Assembly (NCBI RefSeq): GCF_015767635.1
Contig: NZ_CP065230.1
Span: forward strand, 3,224,001-3,288,000
Reading direction: 5' to 3'
Origin: Halomonas sp. A40-4
GTDB lineage: Bacteria > Pseudomonadota > Gammaproteobacteria > Pseudomonadales > Halomonadaceae
DNA length: 64,000 nt
Below, in pieces: positions 55,678 to 64,000 of this stretch; position 1 is the stretch's first letter, and each line of letters begins with the position of its first letter. The position numbers and the translations under genes are program-made. Under the pieces are notes generated by a model. The model searched no databases. It was not told the origin of the DNA and was given only the letters and a program-made list of their open reading frames with translations.

Positions 55678-57435
55678 TTAACCTGCATCGCTGGCTTTGC
55701 GGTAGCGGCCCTGATAATCAAACAGCTTATCGCGAAGCTGCCAGTGACGCCCTACCTTGCGCCCGACCACGAAGTCGGGATGGCGCAGGCGGCGCTGTTC
55801 GCTGACAACCTCCTGCGGCGTGGCAGGTTGCCAGGGCATACCCGGCGCGCGCAAATGATCACGCAAAAATGCAACGTAAAAAGCACGCCTTTGCGCCGAT
55901 GTTTCCAGAGCAAACCATTCAGCCAGGCTCGCGCCGTCTTCATCATGATAGGTGACCTTGAGTCGCGGCAGCCCGCGCCCGTTGGTGGCAGCTTCCAGTA
56001 ACATGCCACTGACCCTTAGCACCCTGGCGTCTTTCAGCCTCAGGGCATCCTTGAGCTTGCTATCCGCGTCGACCAGCAGCGTTTGGCAGCCGTGGCAACG
56101 GCGCGCGGCGATATCGTTCTCGGCGCCGCATTCATCGCAGACTTTAAAGCGAAAGCGAAACTCGCATTGGCGACGCGTGCCGTTTTCGTCCTCGACAAGC
56201 CCCTGGCAGCGGCGGCCAAAATGCTCGATCACCAGTTCACCGTCACGCTTGCCCCAGTACAGGTTGGCATGACCACATTCAGGACAAGTTACCTGCACCG
56301 GCTCGCTATCGCTATCCGGCCTGGGTTCACCCACTTCCGGCGCGTAGAGGTCCCACGGGTTGCCTGCATAGTCGAGCACCAGGCAGTCCTGTTTGCCAGG
56401 CGACAAGCGCAGCCCCCGGCCCACCATCTGCTGATACAGGCTGACCGACTCGGTGGGCCGCAGTATTGCAATCAAATCCACGTGGGGAGCATCAAACCCA
56501 GTGGTCAGCACGGCCACGTTGACAAGGTATTTAAGTCTTTGGGCTTTGAAGGCGTCGATAATCGCCGTGCGGTCCTGCGATACAGTGGCGCCGGTAATCA
56601 GCGCCGCCTCCCCCGTCGGCAGATAGCCCATGATCTCTTCCGCATGGGCCACGGTCGCGGCAAAGATCATCACACCCTGGCGCCCCTCCGCCAACTCGAC
56701 GACCTGGCGGATAATACCCGGCGTGGCACGATTGCCGGCCACCACCTGATTCAACGCCGCCTCCGTGTAAGCACCCGTCGCCGCCGGTGTCAGGCGGGAA
56801 AAATCATACCCTTCGACCGCCATATCACGCCGCTTGGGCTCGGCCAGATAGCCTTGCTTAACCATCAATCTGAGCGGCTGCTCGAACACGCAGTCGCGAA
56901 AGAAGCAGTCATCACTGCCTTTCACCATGCCGTGATAATGGTGGTGATAGATGAACCCCTGCCCCAGGCGATAAGGCGTTGCCGTAAGGCCTAGTATTTT
57001 AAGCTGTGGGTTTTGCTGCTGCAGGTGATCGATTACCTGACGATAGGTGGCGTCTTCATTGAGCGAAATACGGTGGCATTCATCAACCACCAGCAAGGTG
57101 AAGCGACCGTCGGCAAAACGATCCAGGTTTCGCACCACCGACTGCACCGAACCAAAGACCACCTGTCGCTCGGCCTCTTTACGCTTCAACCCGGCACTGA
57201 AAATATCGGCTTCCAGGCCGTAGGCCTGATACTTGGCGTGGTTCTGCTCGACCAGCTCGCGCACGTGTGCCAGCACCAGCACTCGCCCTCGCGCCAGACG
57301 GGCAAGCTCGGCAATCACCAACGATTTACCGCTTCCCGTGGGCAATACCACCACCGCCGGGGCGTGGGAAGCACGGAAATGTTCAACCACACGGCCAACC
57401 GCCTGGCTCTGATAGGGGCGCAGTTCAGGGGTCAT
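55678..57435 (-). CDS. radD: DNA-repair helicase RadD (SF2, DEAD/DEAH-type)
   Basis: 585-aa superfamily 2 helicase-like ATPase. Walker [17 protein letters not shown] lies near residue 30, motif [11 protein letters not shown], motif [16 protein letters not shown] and motif [18 protein letters not shown]-terminal zinc-binding cysteines follow ([30 protein letters not shown]). Length and start ([13 protein letters not shown], compare MIFTLRPYQQEAV) match E. coli RadD (586 aa), involved in recovery from DNA damage and SSB interaction. ATG at 57435 is chosen over 57486 because a terminator-like hairpin separates them. Confidence 0.87.
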   Translation of the reverse strand: MTPELRPYQSQAVGRVVEHFRASHAPAVVVLPTGSGKSLVIAELARLARGRVLVLAHVRELVEQNHAKYQAYGLEADIFSAGLKRKEAERQVVFGSVQSVVRNLDRFADGRFTLLVVDECHRISLNEDATYRQVIDHLQQQNPQLKILGLTATPYRLGQGFIYHHHYHGMVKGSDDCFFRDCVFEQPLRLMVKQGYLAEPKRRDMAVEGYDFSRLTPAATGAYTEAALNQVVAGNRATPGIIRQVVELAEGRQGVMIFAATVAHAEEIMGYLPTGEAALITGATVSQDRTAIIDAFKAQRLKYLVNVAVLTTGFDAPHVDLIAILRPTESVSLYQQMVGRGLRLSPGKQDCLVLDYAGNPWDLYAPEVGEPRPDSDSEPVQVTCPECGHANLYWGKRDGELVIEHFGRRCQGLVEDENGTRRQCEFRFRFKVCDECGAENDIAARRCHGCQTLLVDADSKLKDALRLKDARVLRVSGMLLEAATNGRGLPRLKVTYHDEDGASLAEWFALETSAQRRAFYVAFLRDHLRAPGMPWQPATPQEVVSEQRRLRHPDFVVGRKVGRHWQLRDKLFDYQGRYRKASDAG

Positions 57436-57448
57436 CACGTCAGTCGCG

Positions 57449-57473
57449 AAAGGCGGCCCTGAGGCCGCCTTTT
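57449..57473 (-). terminator. Terminator-like hairpin after purL
   Basis: AAAGGCGGCC (57449-57458) and GGCCGCCTTT (57463-57472) pair around CTGA. On the minus strand only three T follow, but on the plus strand four. It lies between the purL stop and the proposed radD start. Confidence 0.65.
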
Positions 57474-57507
57474 CAGGGTGTGTCATCCATCACCTGGCAT
57501 TTGTGCG

Positions 57508-60500
57508 TCAGGCCTCGCCTAACCACGCTCGGGCATTGCGGAACAAGCGCAGCCATGCACCATCCTCGGTCCATTCGCTGGGGTGCCAGGAATTAGTCAC
57601 CGCCCGCGCCACGCGTTCAGGGTGCGGCATCATGATCGTGACGCGCCCGTCAGGCGTGGTCAGCCCGGTAATTCCCGATGGTGACCCGTTAGGGTTCGCC
57701 GGGTAACGGGTCGTTGCCTGACCATAGTTATCGATGTAGCGCAGGGCGACCTGACTGCTCGACTGCATCCGGCGCAGGTGCGCACTGTCGCGGAACGCCG
57801 CCTGACCTTCACCGTGAGCAACAGCGATGGGCAACTGCGAGCCTTCCATGCCAGCCAACAGGATGGAGGGGCTCTTTTCCACCCGGACCATGGAAAGGCG
57901 CGCCTCGAACTGCTCGGATTCGTTGCGCACAAAAGCGGGCCAGTCTTCCGCGCCGGGGATCAATGACCGAAGCTGCGATAGCATCTGGCAGCCGTTGCAT
58001 ACCCCCAGCGAGAAACTGTCGTCACGCTTGAAGAATGTCGCAAACTGTTCCCGGACACGCTCGTTGAACAGCACTGACTTCGCCCAGCCACCGCCAGCGC
58101 CTAATACGTCGCCGTAGGAGAAACCACCGCAGGCGACCAGGCCTTTGAAATCATCGAGCGACACCCGCCCTTCAAGGATATCGCTCATATGGACGTCGAC
58201 AGCGTCAAACCCGGCCTTGTCGAATGCCCAGGCCATTTCCACCTGGCCATTGACCCCCTGTTCACGCAGCACGGCCATGGCCGGTTTCGTAGTATTGATA
58301 AACGGGGCGCTGATATCATCATTGATATCGAAACTTGGTGAAGCGCTGAGACCAGGGTCGCGAACGTCGAGCAACTGATCGAATTCATTCTTGGCACATT
58401 CGGGGTTATCACGCAGCGCCTGCATGCGATAACTGGTTTCAGACCAGGTGCGCTGGGTGAGTTGGCGAGTGGTTTCGAGTAACGGCTCTTCGAACAGCGT
58501 CACGCGCACCTGATCGTCGTAGCGCGGGCGGGCAATCACGCCGCAGGTCTCAATACCGGCCACGGCGAACTGGGTCAGCACCTCTTCGGTATCCTGACGG
58601 TTGACCTGGATCACCGCCCCCAATTCTTCGGAAAACAGCGCGCCAAACGCTTCCACCGGCTCGTCGATCAGCCAGTCGAGCTTGATTTCAAGCCCGGAAT
58701 GGGCGGCAAAGGCCATCTCCAGCAGCGTCACCAGCAAACCGCCGTCGCTGCGGTCATGGTAGGCAAGCAGCTTGCCATCGCGGTTGAGCCCCTGAATGAC
58801 TTCGAAGAACGCCTTGATGTCTTCGGCGTCATCCACATCCGGGCACTCATTGCCAACCTGACCGTATACCTGCGCAAGCGCCGAGCCGCCTATCCGATTC
58901 TGACCGTTGCCCAGATCGATCAATATCAGGTCGGATTCATCCTGCTCCAGATTGATCTGCGGCGTTAAGGTCGCCAGGGCATCGGTCACGGGTGCGAAGC
59001 CGGTAATCACCAGCGACAGCGGCGAGGTAATGGACTTCTCTTCCACCTCCCCCTTGGGATTTTCGGCCTGCCAGGCGGTACGCATCGACATGGAGTCCTT
59101 GCCTACCGGTATGGCAATGCCCAGCGCCGGGCAGAGTTCCATGCCGACCGCGTGCACGGCATCGTAAAGTGCCTGGTTCTCGCCAGGGTAGTCGGCAGCG
59201 CTCATCCAGTTGGCCGACAGCTTGACGTCGCCCAGCTTTGCTATTGGCGCCGCTGCCAGATTGGTAATCGCCTCGGCCACCGCCAGACGGGCGCTGGCGG
59301 CGGGGTCAATCAGGGCCACCGGCGGGCGTTCGCCCATGGCCATCGCCTCGCCCGCATGGGTGTCAAAACTCGCCGTCGTCACGGCGACATCCGCGACAGG
59401 TACCTGCCAGGGGCCGACCATCTGATCCCGGGCCACTTGCCCTGTAATGGAGCGATCACCGATGGTAATCAGGAAGCTTTTCGAGGCCACCGTGGGCAGA
59501 CGCAGGACGCGGTCCAGCGCCTCGCGCAGGTCCAGATTGTCGAGCATCACGCCCGACAGCGTTGGTGACTGGCGATTGAACTCACGCAGCATTTTGGGCG
59601 GTTTGCCGAACAGGACACTCATCGGCAGGTCAACCGGCCGGGTCTCGAAATGACCGTCGTGCACTTCAAGGTGGTGCTGCTCAAGCGCTTCACCGACCAC
59701 CGCATAGGGGCAACGCTCGCGGGCACACAGCGCCTCAAACGTCGCCAGGTCATCAGCCGCTACCGCCAGCACATAGCGCTCCTGGGCTTCATTGCACCAG
59801 ATTTCCAGCGGGCTCATGCCCGGCTCGGCATTGGGCACCGCGCGCAAGTCAAACAGACCGCCCCGGCCACCGTCCTTGACCAGCTCTGGCAGGGCATTGG
59901 AAAGTCCGCCGGCACCGACATCGTGAACAAAACGGATGGGGTTATGATCGCCCATCGCCCAGCAGCGATCGAGAACCTCTTGTGCTCGGCGCTCGATTTC
60001 CGGATTTTCCCGCTGCACGGAGGCAAAATCCAGGTCGGCACTCGACACGCCGGAGGCCATACTGGAGGCAGCCCCGCCACCCAGGCCGATCAGCATCGCC
60101 GGGCCGCCCATGACGATGAGCTTGCCGCCGACAGGAATATCACCTTTCTGGACGTGCTGGGCACGAATATTGCCGTAGCCGCCGGCGATCATGATCGGCT
60201 TATGGAAACCGCGCCGTTCGATGCCGTCTTCGCTGAGCACGTCCTGCTCGTAGGTGCGGAAATAGCCGGTCAGGTTGGGTCGGCCAAATTCGTTGTTGAA
60301 GGCCGCACCGCCGATCGGGCCATCCAGCATGATCGAAAGCGCCGACTGCATGCGCTCGGGTTTGCCATAGTCGAAGGCTTCCCAGGGCTGAACAAACTCG
60401 GGAATACGCAGGTTGGAAACGGTAAAGCCGGATAGCCCCGCTTTGGGCTTACCGCCAATACCGGTCGCCCCTTCGTCGCGAATTTCACCGCCCGAGCCGG

Positions 60501-61449
60501 TCGCCGCACCGGGAAAAGGCGCAATGGCTGTCGGGTGGTTATGGGTTTCCACTTTCATCAGGATGTGGATAGGTTCCTGATGGGTGGCGTACAGGGCGCG
60601 CTCGTCGTCGTCCCCGGTCAAGGGAGTGGCAAAAAAGCGCCCGGCCTGGCTCCCTTTGATGACCGCCGCGTTATCGCTGTAGGCAGACAGGACGTTGTCC
60701 GGCGATGTGGCAAAGGTATTCTTGATCATCTTGAACAGCGAATGACTTTGCGGCTCGCCGTCAATCAGCCAGTCGGCATTAAAGATTTTATGGCGGCAGT
60801 GCTCGGAGTTCGCCTGGGCGAACATCATCAACTCGACATCGCTTGGATTGCGATCCAATTCATTGAAGGCATCGACAAGATAGTCAATCTCGTCATCGGC
60901 AAGTGCCAGCCCCAGCTCATGGTTGGCGGTGGCCAGGGCTTCACGGCCGCCGGTGATGATATCCACACTGCCCAGCGGGGCCGGGTCGTGGTGGGCAAAC
61001 AGCTTGGCGGCATCCGTGGCATCGGTGAGTACGCTTTCGGTCATACGGTCATGCAGAAGGGCAGTCAGCGCGTTGAGTCCCTCCTCATCCGGCATGACGG
61101 TAACACTTATCCGATAATCGACACCGCGCTCTATGCGGCTGACCTGGTGCAAACCACAGTTATGCGCGATATCAGTGGCCTTGGACGACCAGGGAGACTG
61201 GGTCCCTATGCGCGGCACCACCAAAAAACGCTGTGCGCCCTTGGGTGGTTCAACCGCTGCTTCATGGCCGTAATCCAACAGCTGTACCAGCCGCTGGTAA
61301 GCGTCTGCCTCCAACGGCGCGTGATGGTCGATAAAGTGAACGTAGTCGGCGGATAGCGCCTCGACCTCGGGAACACGTTCACGCAGCACCGCTAATAGCC
61401 GAGCATGACGGAAGGCAGAAAGGGCGGGTGCGCCTCGCAGTTCGAGCAT
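57508..61449 (-). CDS. purL: Phosphoribosylformylglycinamidine synthase
   Basis: 1313-aa large-type PurL of purine synthesis: FGAR + ATP + glutamine to FGAM. It includes an N-terminal PurS-like part, a synthetase centre ([44 protein letters not shown]) and a C-terminal class-I glutaminase (GVCNGCQML with C1151; HGEGQ). Length agrees with E. coli PurL (1295). GAGG lies upstream of ATG. It is divergent from mltF, an arrangement also seen in E. coli. Confidence 0.98.
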   Translation of the reverse strand: MLELRGAPALSAFRHARLLAVLRERVPEVEALSADYVHFIDHHAPLEADAYQRLVQLLDYGHEAAVEPPKGAQRFLVVPRIGTQSPWSSKATDIAHNCGLHQVSRIERGVDYRISVTVMPDEEGLNALTALLHDRMTESVLTDATDAAKLFAHHDPAPLGSVDIITGGREALATANHELGLALADDEIDYLVDAFNELDRNPSDVELMMFAQANSEHCRHKIFNADWLIDGEPQSHSLFKMIKNTFATSPDNVLSAYSDNAAVIKGSQAGRFFATPLTGDDDERALYATHQEPIHILMKVETHNHPTAIAPFPGAATGSGGEIRDEGATGIGGKPKAGLSGFTVSNLRIPEFVQPWEAFDYGKPERMQSALSIMLDGPIGGAAFNNEFGRPNLTGYFRTYEQDVLSEDGIERRGFHKPIMIAGGYGNIRAQHVQKGDIPVGGKLIVMGGPAMLIGLGGGAASSMASGVSSADLDFASVQRENPEIERRAQEVLDRCWAMGDHNPIRFVHDVGAGGLSNALPELVKDGGRGGLFDLRAVPNAEPGMSPLEIWCNEAQERYVLAVAADDLATFEALCARERCPYAVVGEALEQHHLEVHDGHFETRPVDLPMSVLFGKPPKMLREFNRQSPTLSGVMLDNLDLREALDRVLRLPTVASKSFLITIGDRSITGQVARDQMVGPWQVPVADVAVTTASFDTHAGEAMAMGERPPVALIDPAASARLAVAEAITNLAAAPIAKLGDVKLSANWMSAADYPGENQALYDAVHAVGMELCPALGIAIPVGKDSMSMRTAWQAENPKGEVEEKSITSPLSLVITGFAPVTDALATLTPQINLEQDESDLILIDLGNGQNRIGGSALAQVYGQVGNECPDVDDAEDIKAFFEVIQGLNRDGKLLAYHDRSDGGLLVTLLEMAFAAHSGLEIKLDWLIDEPVEAFGALFSEELGAVIQVNRQDTEEVLTQFAVAGIETCGVIARPRYDDQVRVTLFEEPLLETTRQLTQRTWSETSYRMQALRDNPECAKNEFDQLLDVRDPGLSASPSFDINDDISAPFINTTKPAMAVLREQGVNGQVEMAWAFDKAGFDAVDVHMSDILEGRVSLDDFKGLVACGGFSYGDVLGAGGGWAKSVLFNERVREQFATFFKRDDSFSLGVCNGCQMLSQLRSLIPGAEDWPAFVRNESEQFEARLSMVRVEKSPSILLAGMEGSQLPIAVAHGEGQAAFRDSAHLRRMQSSSQVALRYIDNYGQATTRYPANPNGSPSGITGLTTPDGRVTIMMPHPERVARAVTNSWHPSEWTEDGAWLRLFRNARAWLGEA

Positions 61450-61633
61450 ATCCAGAAGCCTCTAGAGCAGGGGGAATTCGAGCAGGGAAATCACCGGGCC
61501 GCCGAGCGGCCTTCTTTTATGACACTGATTACCCCCTATGATACTGGAAAGCGTCGGCCACACGAAATCAACAAGGTGACAGTCTGCTGATGGCTGGGTA
61601 TCGTGGCAGCTTATCCTGCGCCGACAAGACACC

Positions 61634-63097
61634 ATGCTGACGCTGATTTGCCGACATTTTATCGCTCGCTCAAGCTATTACTATGCACTAACAGCCATTG
61701 CGCTGCTGGTGATGATGCCGACCTTTTCATTTGTGCCGGACGGCGAACACCTGAACCAGATACGCCAGCGCGACTTCATCACCCTGCACACTCGAAATAC
61801 GCCGACCACCTATTATGAAGGCCGTCATGGGCCAACTGGCTTCGAGTATGAACTCATGCGCCGTTTTGCCGATCGCCTGGGGGTTAGCCTGAATATCGAT
61901 GCCAGCCACCACCCGGAGAGCGTGCTCACAGCGGTGCGTGAAAAAGGCGACCTGGGAGCGGCAGCGCTTCCCTTGCTCACCGACACGCCAGGCATTCACT
62001 ACACCCGTCCGATCATCAACATGCAGCCACTCGTGGTCTACCGTCGCGGACTCAACGGCATCGATGAACCCGGCGACCTCGTCGGGCTCTCGCTGGGCAC
62101 ACTGAGCGGAGCGGGCACAAGCAAAGCATTACGCGAGTTGCAGGAAGATTATCCCGAATTAAGCTGGCGCGAGTCCCACGAGCTGGAAGTTGCCGAACTA
62201 TTGGCCCAAATCGAAGATGGCCGTTTCGATGCGGCGGTGATTTTCGAACATCAGTTCCGCATTAACCGGCTGTTTTTTAAAGATGTCGAAGATGGCTTCC
62301 CGCTGGGTGACCCGGTCTCGATGGCATGGGCGGTTCCCAGCGGGCGGGGACTGGGGTTGCTTGAATCGGCTAACCGCTTTCTTGAAGACCTTCAACAGAC
62401 AGGGACTCTCGACCAACTTGTTGCACGCTATTTCGGCCATGACGACTACCTAGAGTATGTCGGTACACGCACCTTTCTCTCCCATCTGGATGCCCGTCTT
62501 CCCCGCTTCACCGAGGATTTCAAGCAGGCCGCCGAGAATACCGGCTTCGACTGGAAACTGCTTGCCGCCATCGGTTACCAGGAGTCCCACTGGGACCCCG
62601 ATGCCGTCTCCCCCACCGGCGTCCGCGGTCTGATGATGCTTACCCGCCCTACCGCCAAGGAAATGGATATTGAGAATCGCCGCGACCCAGCGCAAAGCAT
62701 CGACGGCGGCTCGCGTTACCTGCGCAGCCTCATGGATCGCCTTCCTGACGACATCACAGGAGACGACCGCCTGTTTATGGCAATGGCGGCCTATAACGTC
62801 GGTCTGGGGCATCTTTACGATGCGCGCAAAATCGCGGAAATGCGCGACGGCGACCCGGACAGCTGGGCGGATGTGCGCAAGGCGCTCCCATTGCTGCAAC
62901 AGCGCGAATGGCATAGCAAAACGCGCCACGGTTACGCACGCGGGGGAGAGCCCGTCATTTATGTGCGTAACATTCGCCGCTACTACGAAATGCTTGAGTA
63001 CGTTGAACGCAGTCGCCAGCAGTTCTTTCAGCTAGAGCAAACGCCTGTCAACGCAGACCCACTGTTAATGTTCGAGTTGATACCGCCGCTTGATTAA
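61634..63097 (+). CDS. mltF: Membrane-bound lytic transglycosylase F
   Basis: 487-aa peptidoglycan-cleaving enzyme. An N-terminal membrane/signal segment (residues about 13-35), then a periplasmic solute-binding-like domain ([26 protein letters not shown]) and a C-terminal SLT domain with catalytic E317 ([26 protein letters not shown]) and AAYNVGLGH. Divergent purL adjacency is conserved in E. coli. Ribosome site is poor. A sensor gene begins only 12 bases after its stop. Confidence 0.95.
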   Translation: MLTLICRHFIARSSYYYALTAIALLVMMPTFSFVPDGEHLNQIRQRDFITLHTRNTPTTYYEGRHGPTGFEYELMRRFADRLGVSLNIDASHHPESVLTAVREKGDLGAAALPLLTDTPGIHYTRPIINMQPLVVYRRGLNGIDEPGDLVGLSLGTLSGAGTSKALRELQEDYPELSWRESHELEVAELLAQIEDGRFDAAVIFEHQFRINRLFFKDVEDGFPLGDPVSMAWAVPSGRGLGLLESANRFLEDLQQTGTLDQLVARYFGHDDYLEYVGTRTFLSHLDARLPRFTEDFKQAAENTGFDWKLLAAIGYQESHWDPDAVSPTGVRGLMMLTRPTAKEMDIENRRDPAQSIDGGSRYLRSLMDRLPDDITGDDRLFMAMAAYNVGLGHLYDARKIAEMRDGDPDSWADVRKALPLLQQREWHSKTRHGYARGGEPVIYVRNIRRYYEMLEYVERSRQQFFQLEQTPVNADPLLMFELIPPLD

Positions 63098-63109
63098 GTC
63101 GAGACCGTA

Positions 63110-64000
63110 ATGCCTCAAACGCTTCGCAGCCGCTTTGCGCTGACACTTGCTATCGTCGTAATGCTGGGGGCGACAACGCTGCTGTGGGTAACACCAGGGA
63201 TGACGACCCTGGCACTGTGGTTGCTGGCACTTGCCAATCTAGCTGCCATGCGCGGAATCTGGCCATTGGCATGCCTGCTTGCTTTTGGCGTACTAGGGAT
63301 GCTCGCACCGGGCATGCTCAGCTACCTGCTGCCCGAAGCCTGGCTACCCACCGCCAGTTGGCAACGACTGGCCGAGCACTTTTTACCGGATGCGACGACT
63401 GAAACACTCAGGGCGCCGCTACTCACGACGGTCGCCCTGCAACTGACTGCGCTCAGTCTAATTCTGCAGTTACGCGCGCGACTGGGCGCACCGTTATTAA
63501 GCGCTTCGGCCGCGCTTTTACTCGGCCTGCAAGGCATTGAACCCGCCCTGTATCCTGGCTTCTCCCCCCTGCTCGACTACGCAACGTCCTGGCCCGTGCT
63601 AATCCTCCACGCGGCCCTTTTGACCGCACAGGTGGTTCATGCCCTTCCCTATTGGCGAGGCAAGCGACGCTATTTGGCTGTAACGTTATGGTCAACGCTT
63701 GCCGTGGTCGGCTTTTCGTTGCTGCTTTGGCACCAGCTTCACCTGCACGCCGAACGCGCGCTCTACCAGCGCGCCGAGACCCGCGTACAAACCCTGGCAA
63801 CACAGCTCAGCCGCGAAATTACCGCCCATCTCGACGCCATGCGCCGCTTTGCGCGCACCTGGGAGCTTCAGTCGACGCCCCCCAGTTATGCCCAATGGGT
63901 CCAGCAGGCAGAAGGCTATCAGAAAGACTTTGACTACCTGATCAACATGGCCTTCATCACACCTGACAGCGGTATTCGACAGGTATACCCCGCTACACCG
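63110..64000 (+). CDS. Membrane sensor protein, 5' part (runs off the window)
   Basis: Open reading frame of 297 codons without stop to the window end. It begins MPQTLRSRFALTLAIVVMLG. Residues about 7-200 are mostly hydrophobic (six or more helices). Then a helical linker (HAERALYQRAETRVQTLATQ) leads to a soluble CHASE-like start (DAMRRFARTWELQSTPPSYA, with FDYLINMAFITPDSGI). Such sequences end in histidine kinase, GGDEF or both, but that part is outside the window. Start 12 bases after mltF suggests co-transcription. The ribosome site is weak. Confidence 0.7.
   Translation, partial: MPQTLRSRFALTLAIVVMLGATTLLWVTPGMTTLALWLLALANLAAMRGIWPLACLLAFGVLGMLAPGMLSYLLPEAWLPTASWQRLAEHFLPDATTETLRAPLLTTVALQLTALSLILQLRARLGAPLLSASAALLLGLQGIEPALYPGFSPLLDYATSWPVLILHAALLTAQVVHALPYWRGKRRYLAVTLWSTLAVVGFSLLLWHQLHLHAERALYQRAETRVQTLATQLSREITAHLDAMRRFARTWELQSTPPSYAQWVQQAEGYQKDFDYLINMAFITPDSGIRQVYPATP

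Overview
The window is GC-rich, densely coded chromosomal DNA from a gammaproteobacterium. It most resembles the family Halomonadaceae (Halomonas or a close relative). This is an inference from gene content and order: a phasin, a PuuD-type urate hydroxylase, CrbS/CrbR next to acs, rsmJ-tsaB-adk, aceE-aceF, ampD/nadC, dapA-bamC-purC, fnr/ttcA, scpA-scpB-rluB and purL/mltF. No plasmid, phage, insertion sequence, CRISPR array or defence island was seen. Almost every gene can be assigned to a known family.

Layout. (1) 158-6251: purine/urate catabolism, with two NCS1 permeases, a GntR/FCD regulator, urate hydroxylase PuuD with a C-terminal haem-c domain, UraH and the divergent UraD. (2) 6290-7540: phasin and a glutathione S-transferase. 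(3) 7788-14182: a lactate/glycolate permease followed by glcDEF and a GlcG/HbpS-like gene, with two strong palindromes upstream. (4) 14239-14896: five tRNA genes (Val, Asp, Asp, Val, Asp in transcription order) on the minus strand with their own promoter. (5) 14970-18955: an alpha/beta hydrolase, hemN with a near-consensus FNR/Anr box, fnr and ttcA. (6) 19033-21500: a cNMP/CBS/DUF294 protein and a degenerate DnaQ-like protein. (7) 22094-31797: an acetate module made of a two-subunit symporter, the SSF-containing sensor kinase CrbS, response regulator CrbR and acetyl-CoA synthetase. (8) 31979-38831: sprT, ygfB, a phospholipase-D family synthase, rsmJ, tsaB, adk and aceF. (9) 38890-49691: aceE, ampD, nadC, an acetyltransferase, trmO, purC, bamC, dapA, bcp, perM and tusA. 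(10) 49841-64000: bepA, nadA, two tRNA-Lys genes, rluB, scpB, scpA, radD, purL, mltF and the start of a membrane sensor gene cut by the window edge.

How the parts fit together. Regions 1, 3 and 7 take up small carbon or nitrogen compounds (purines, 2-hydroxy acids, acetate) and feed them into central metabolism. PuuD probably passes electrons to the respiratory chain through its own cytochrome domain. GlcDEF oxidises glycolate or D-lactate at the membrane. Acs makes acetyl-CoA under CrbSR control, and AceEF makes acetyl-CoA from pyruvate. The rest is housekeeping: tRNA modification, envelope assembly, NAD and purine synthesis, and chromosome condensation.

I did not find a clearly new multi-gene system. 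The best candidates for a second look are the DnaQ-fold protein that lacks its catalytic residues, the EF-hand-like loop inside the symporter, and several unexplained palindromes in front of metabolic operons and the tRNA-Lys pair.
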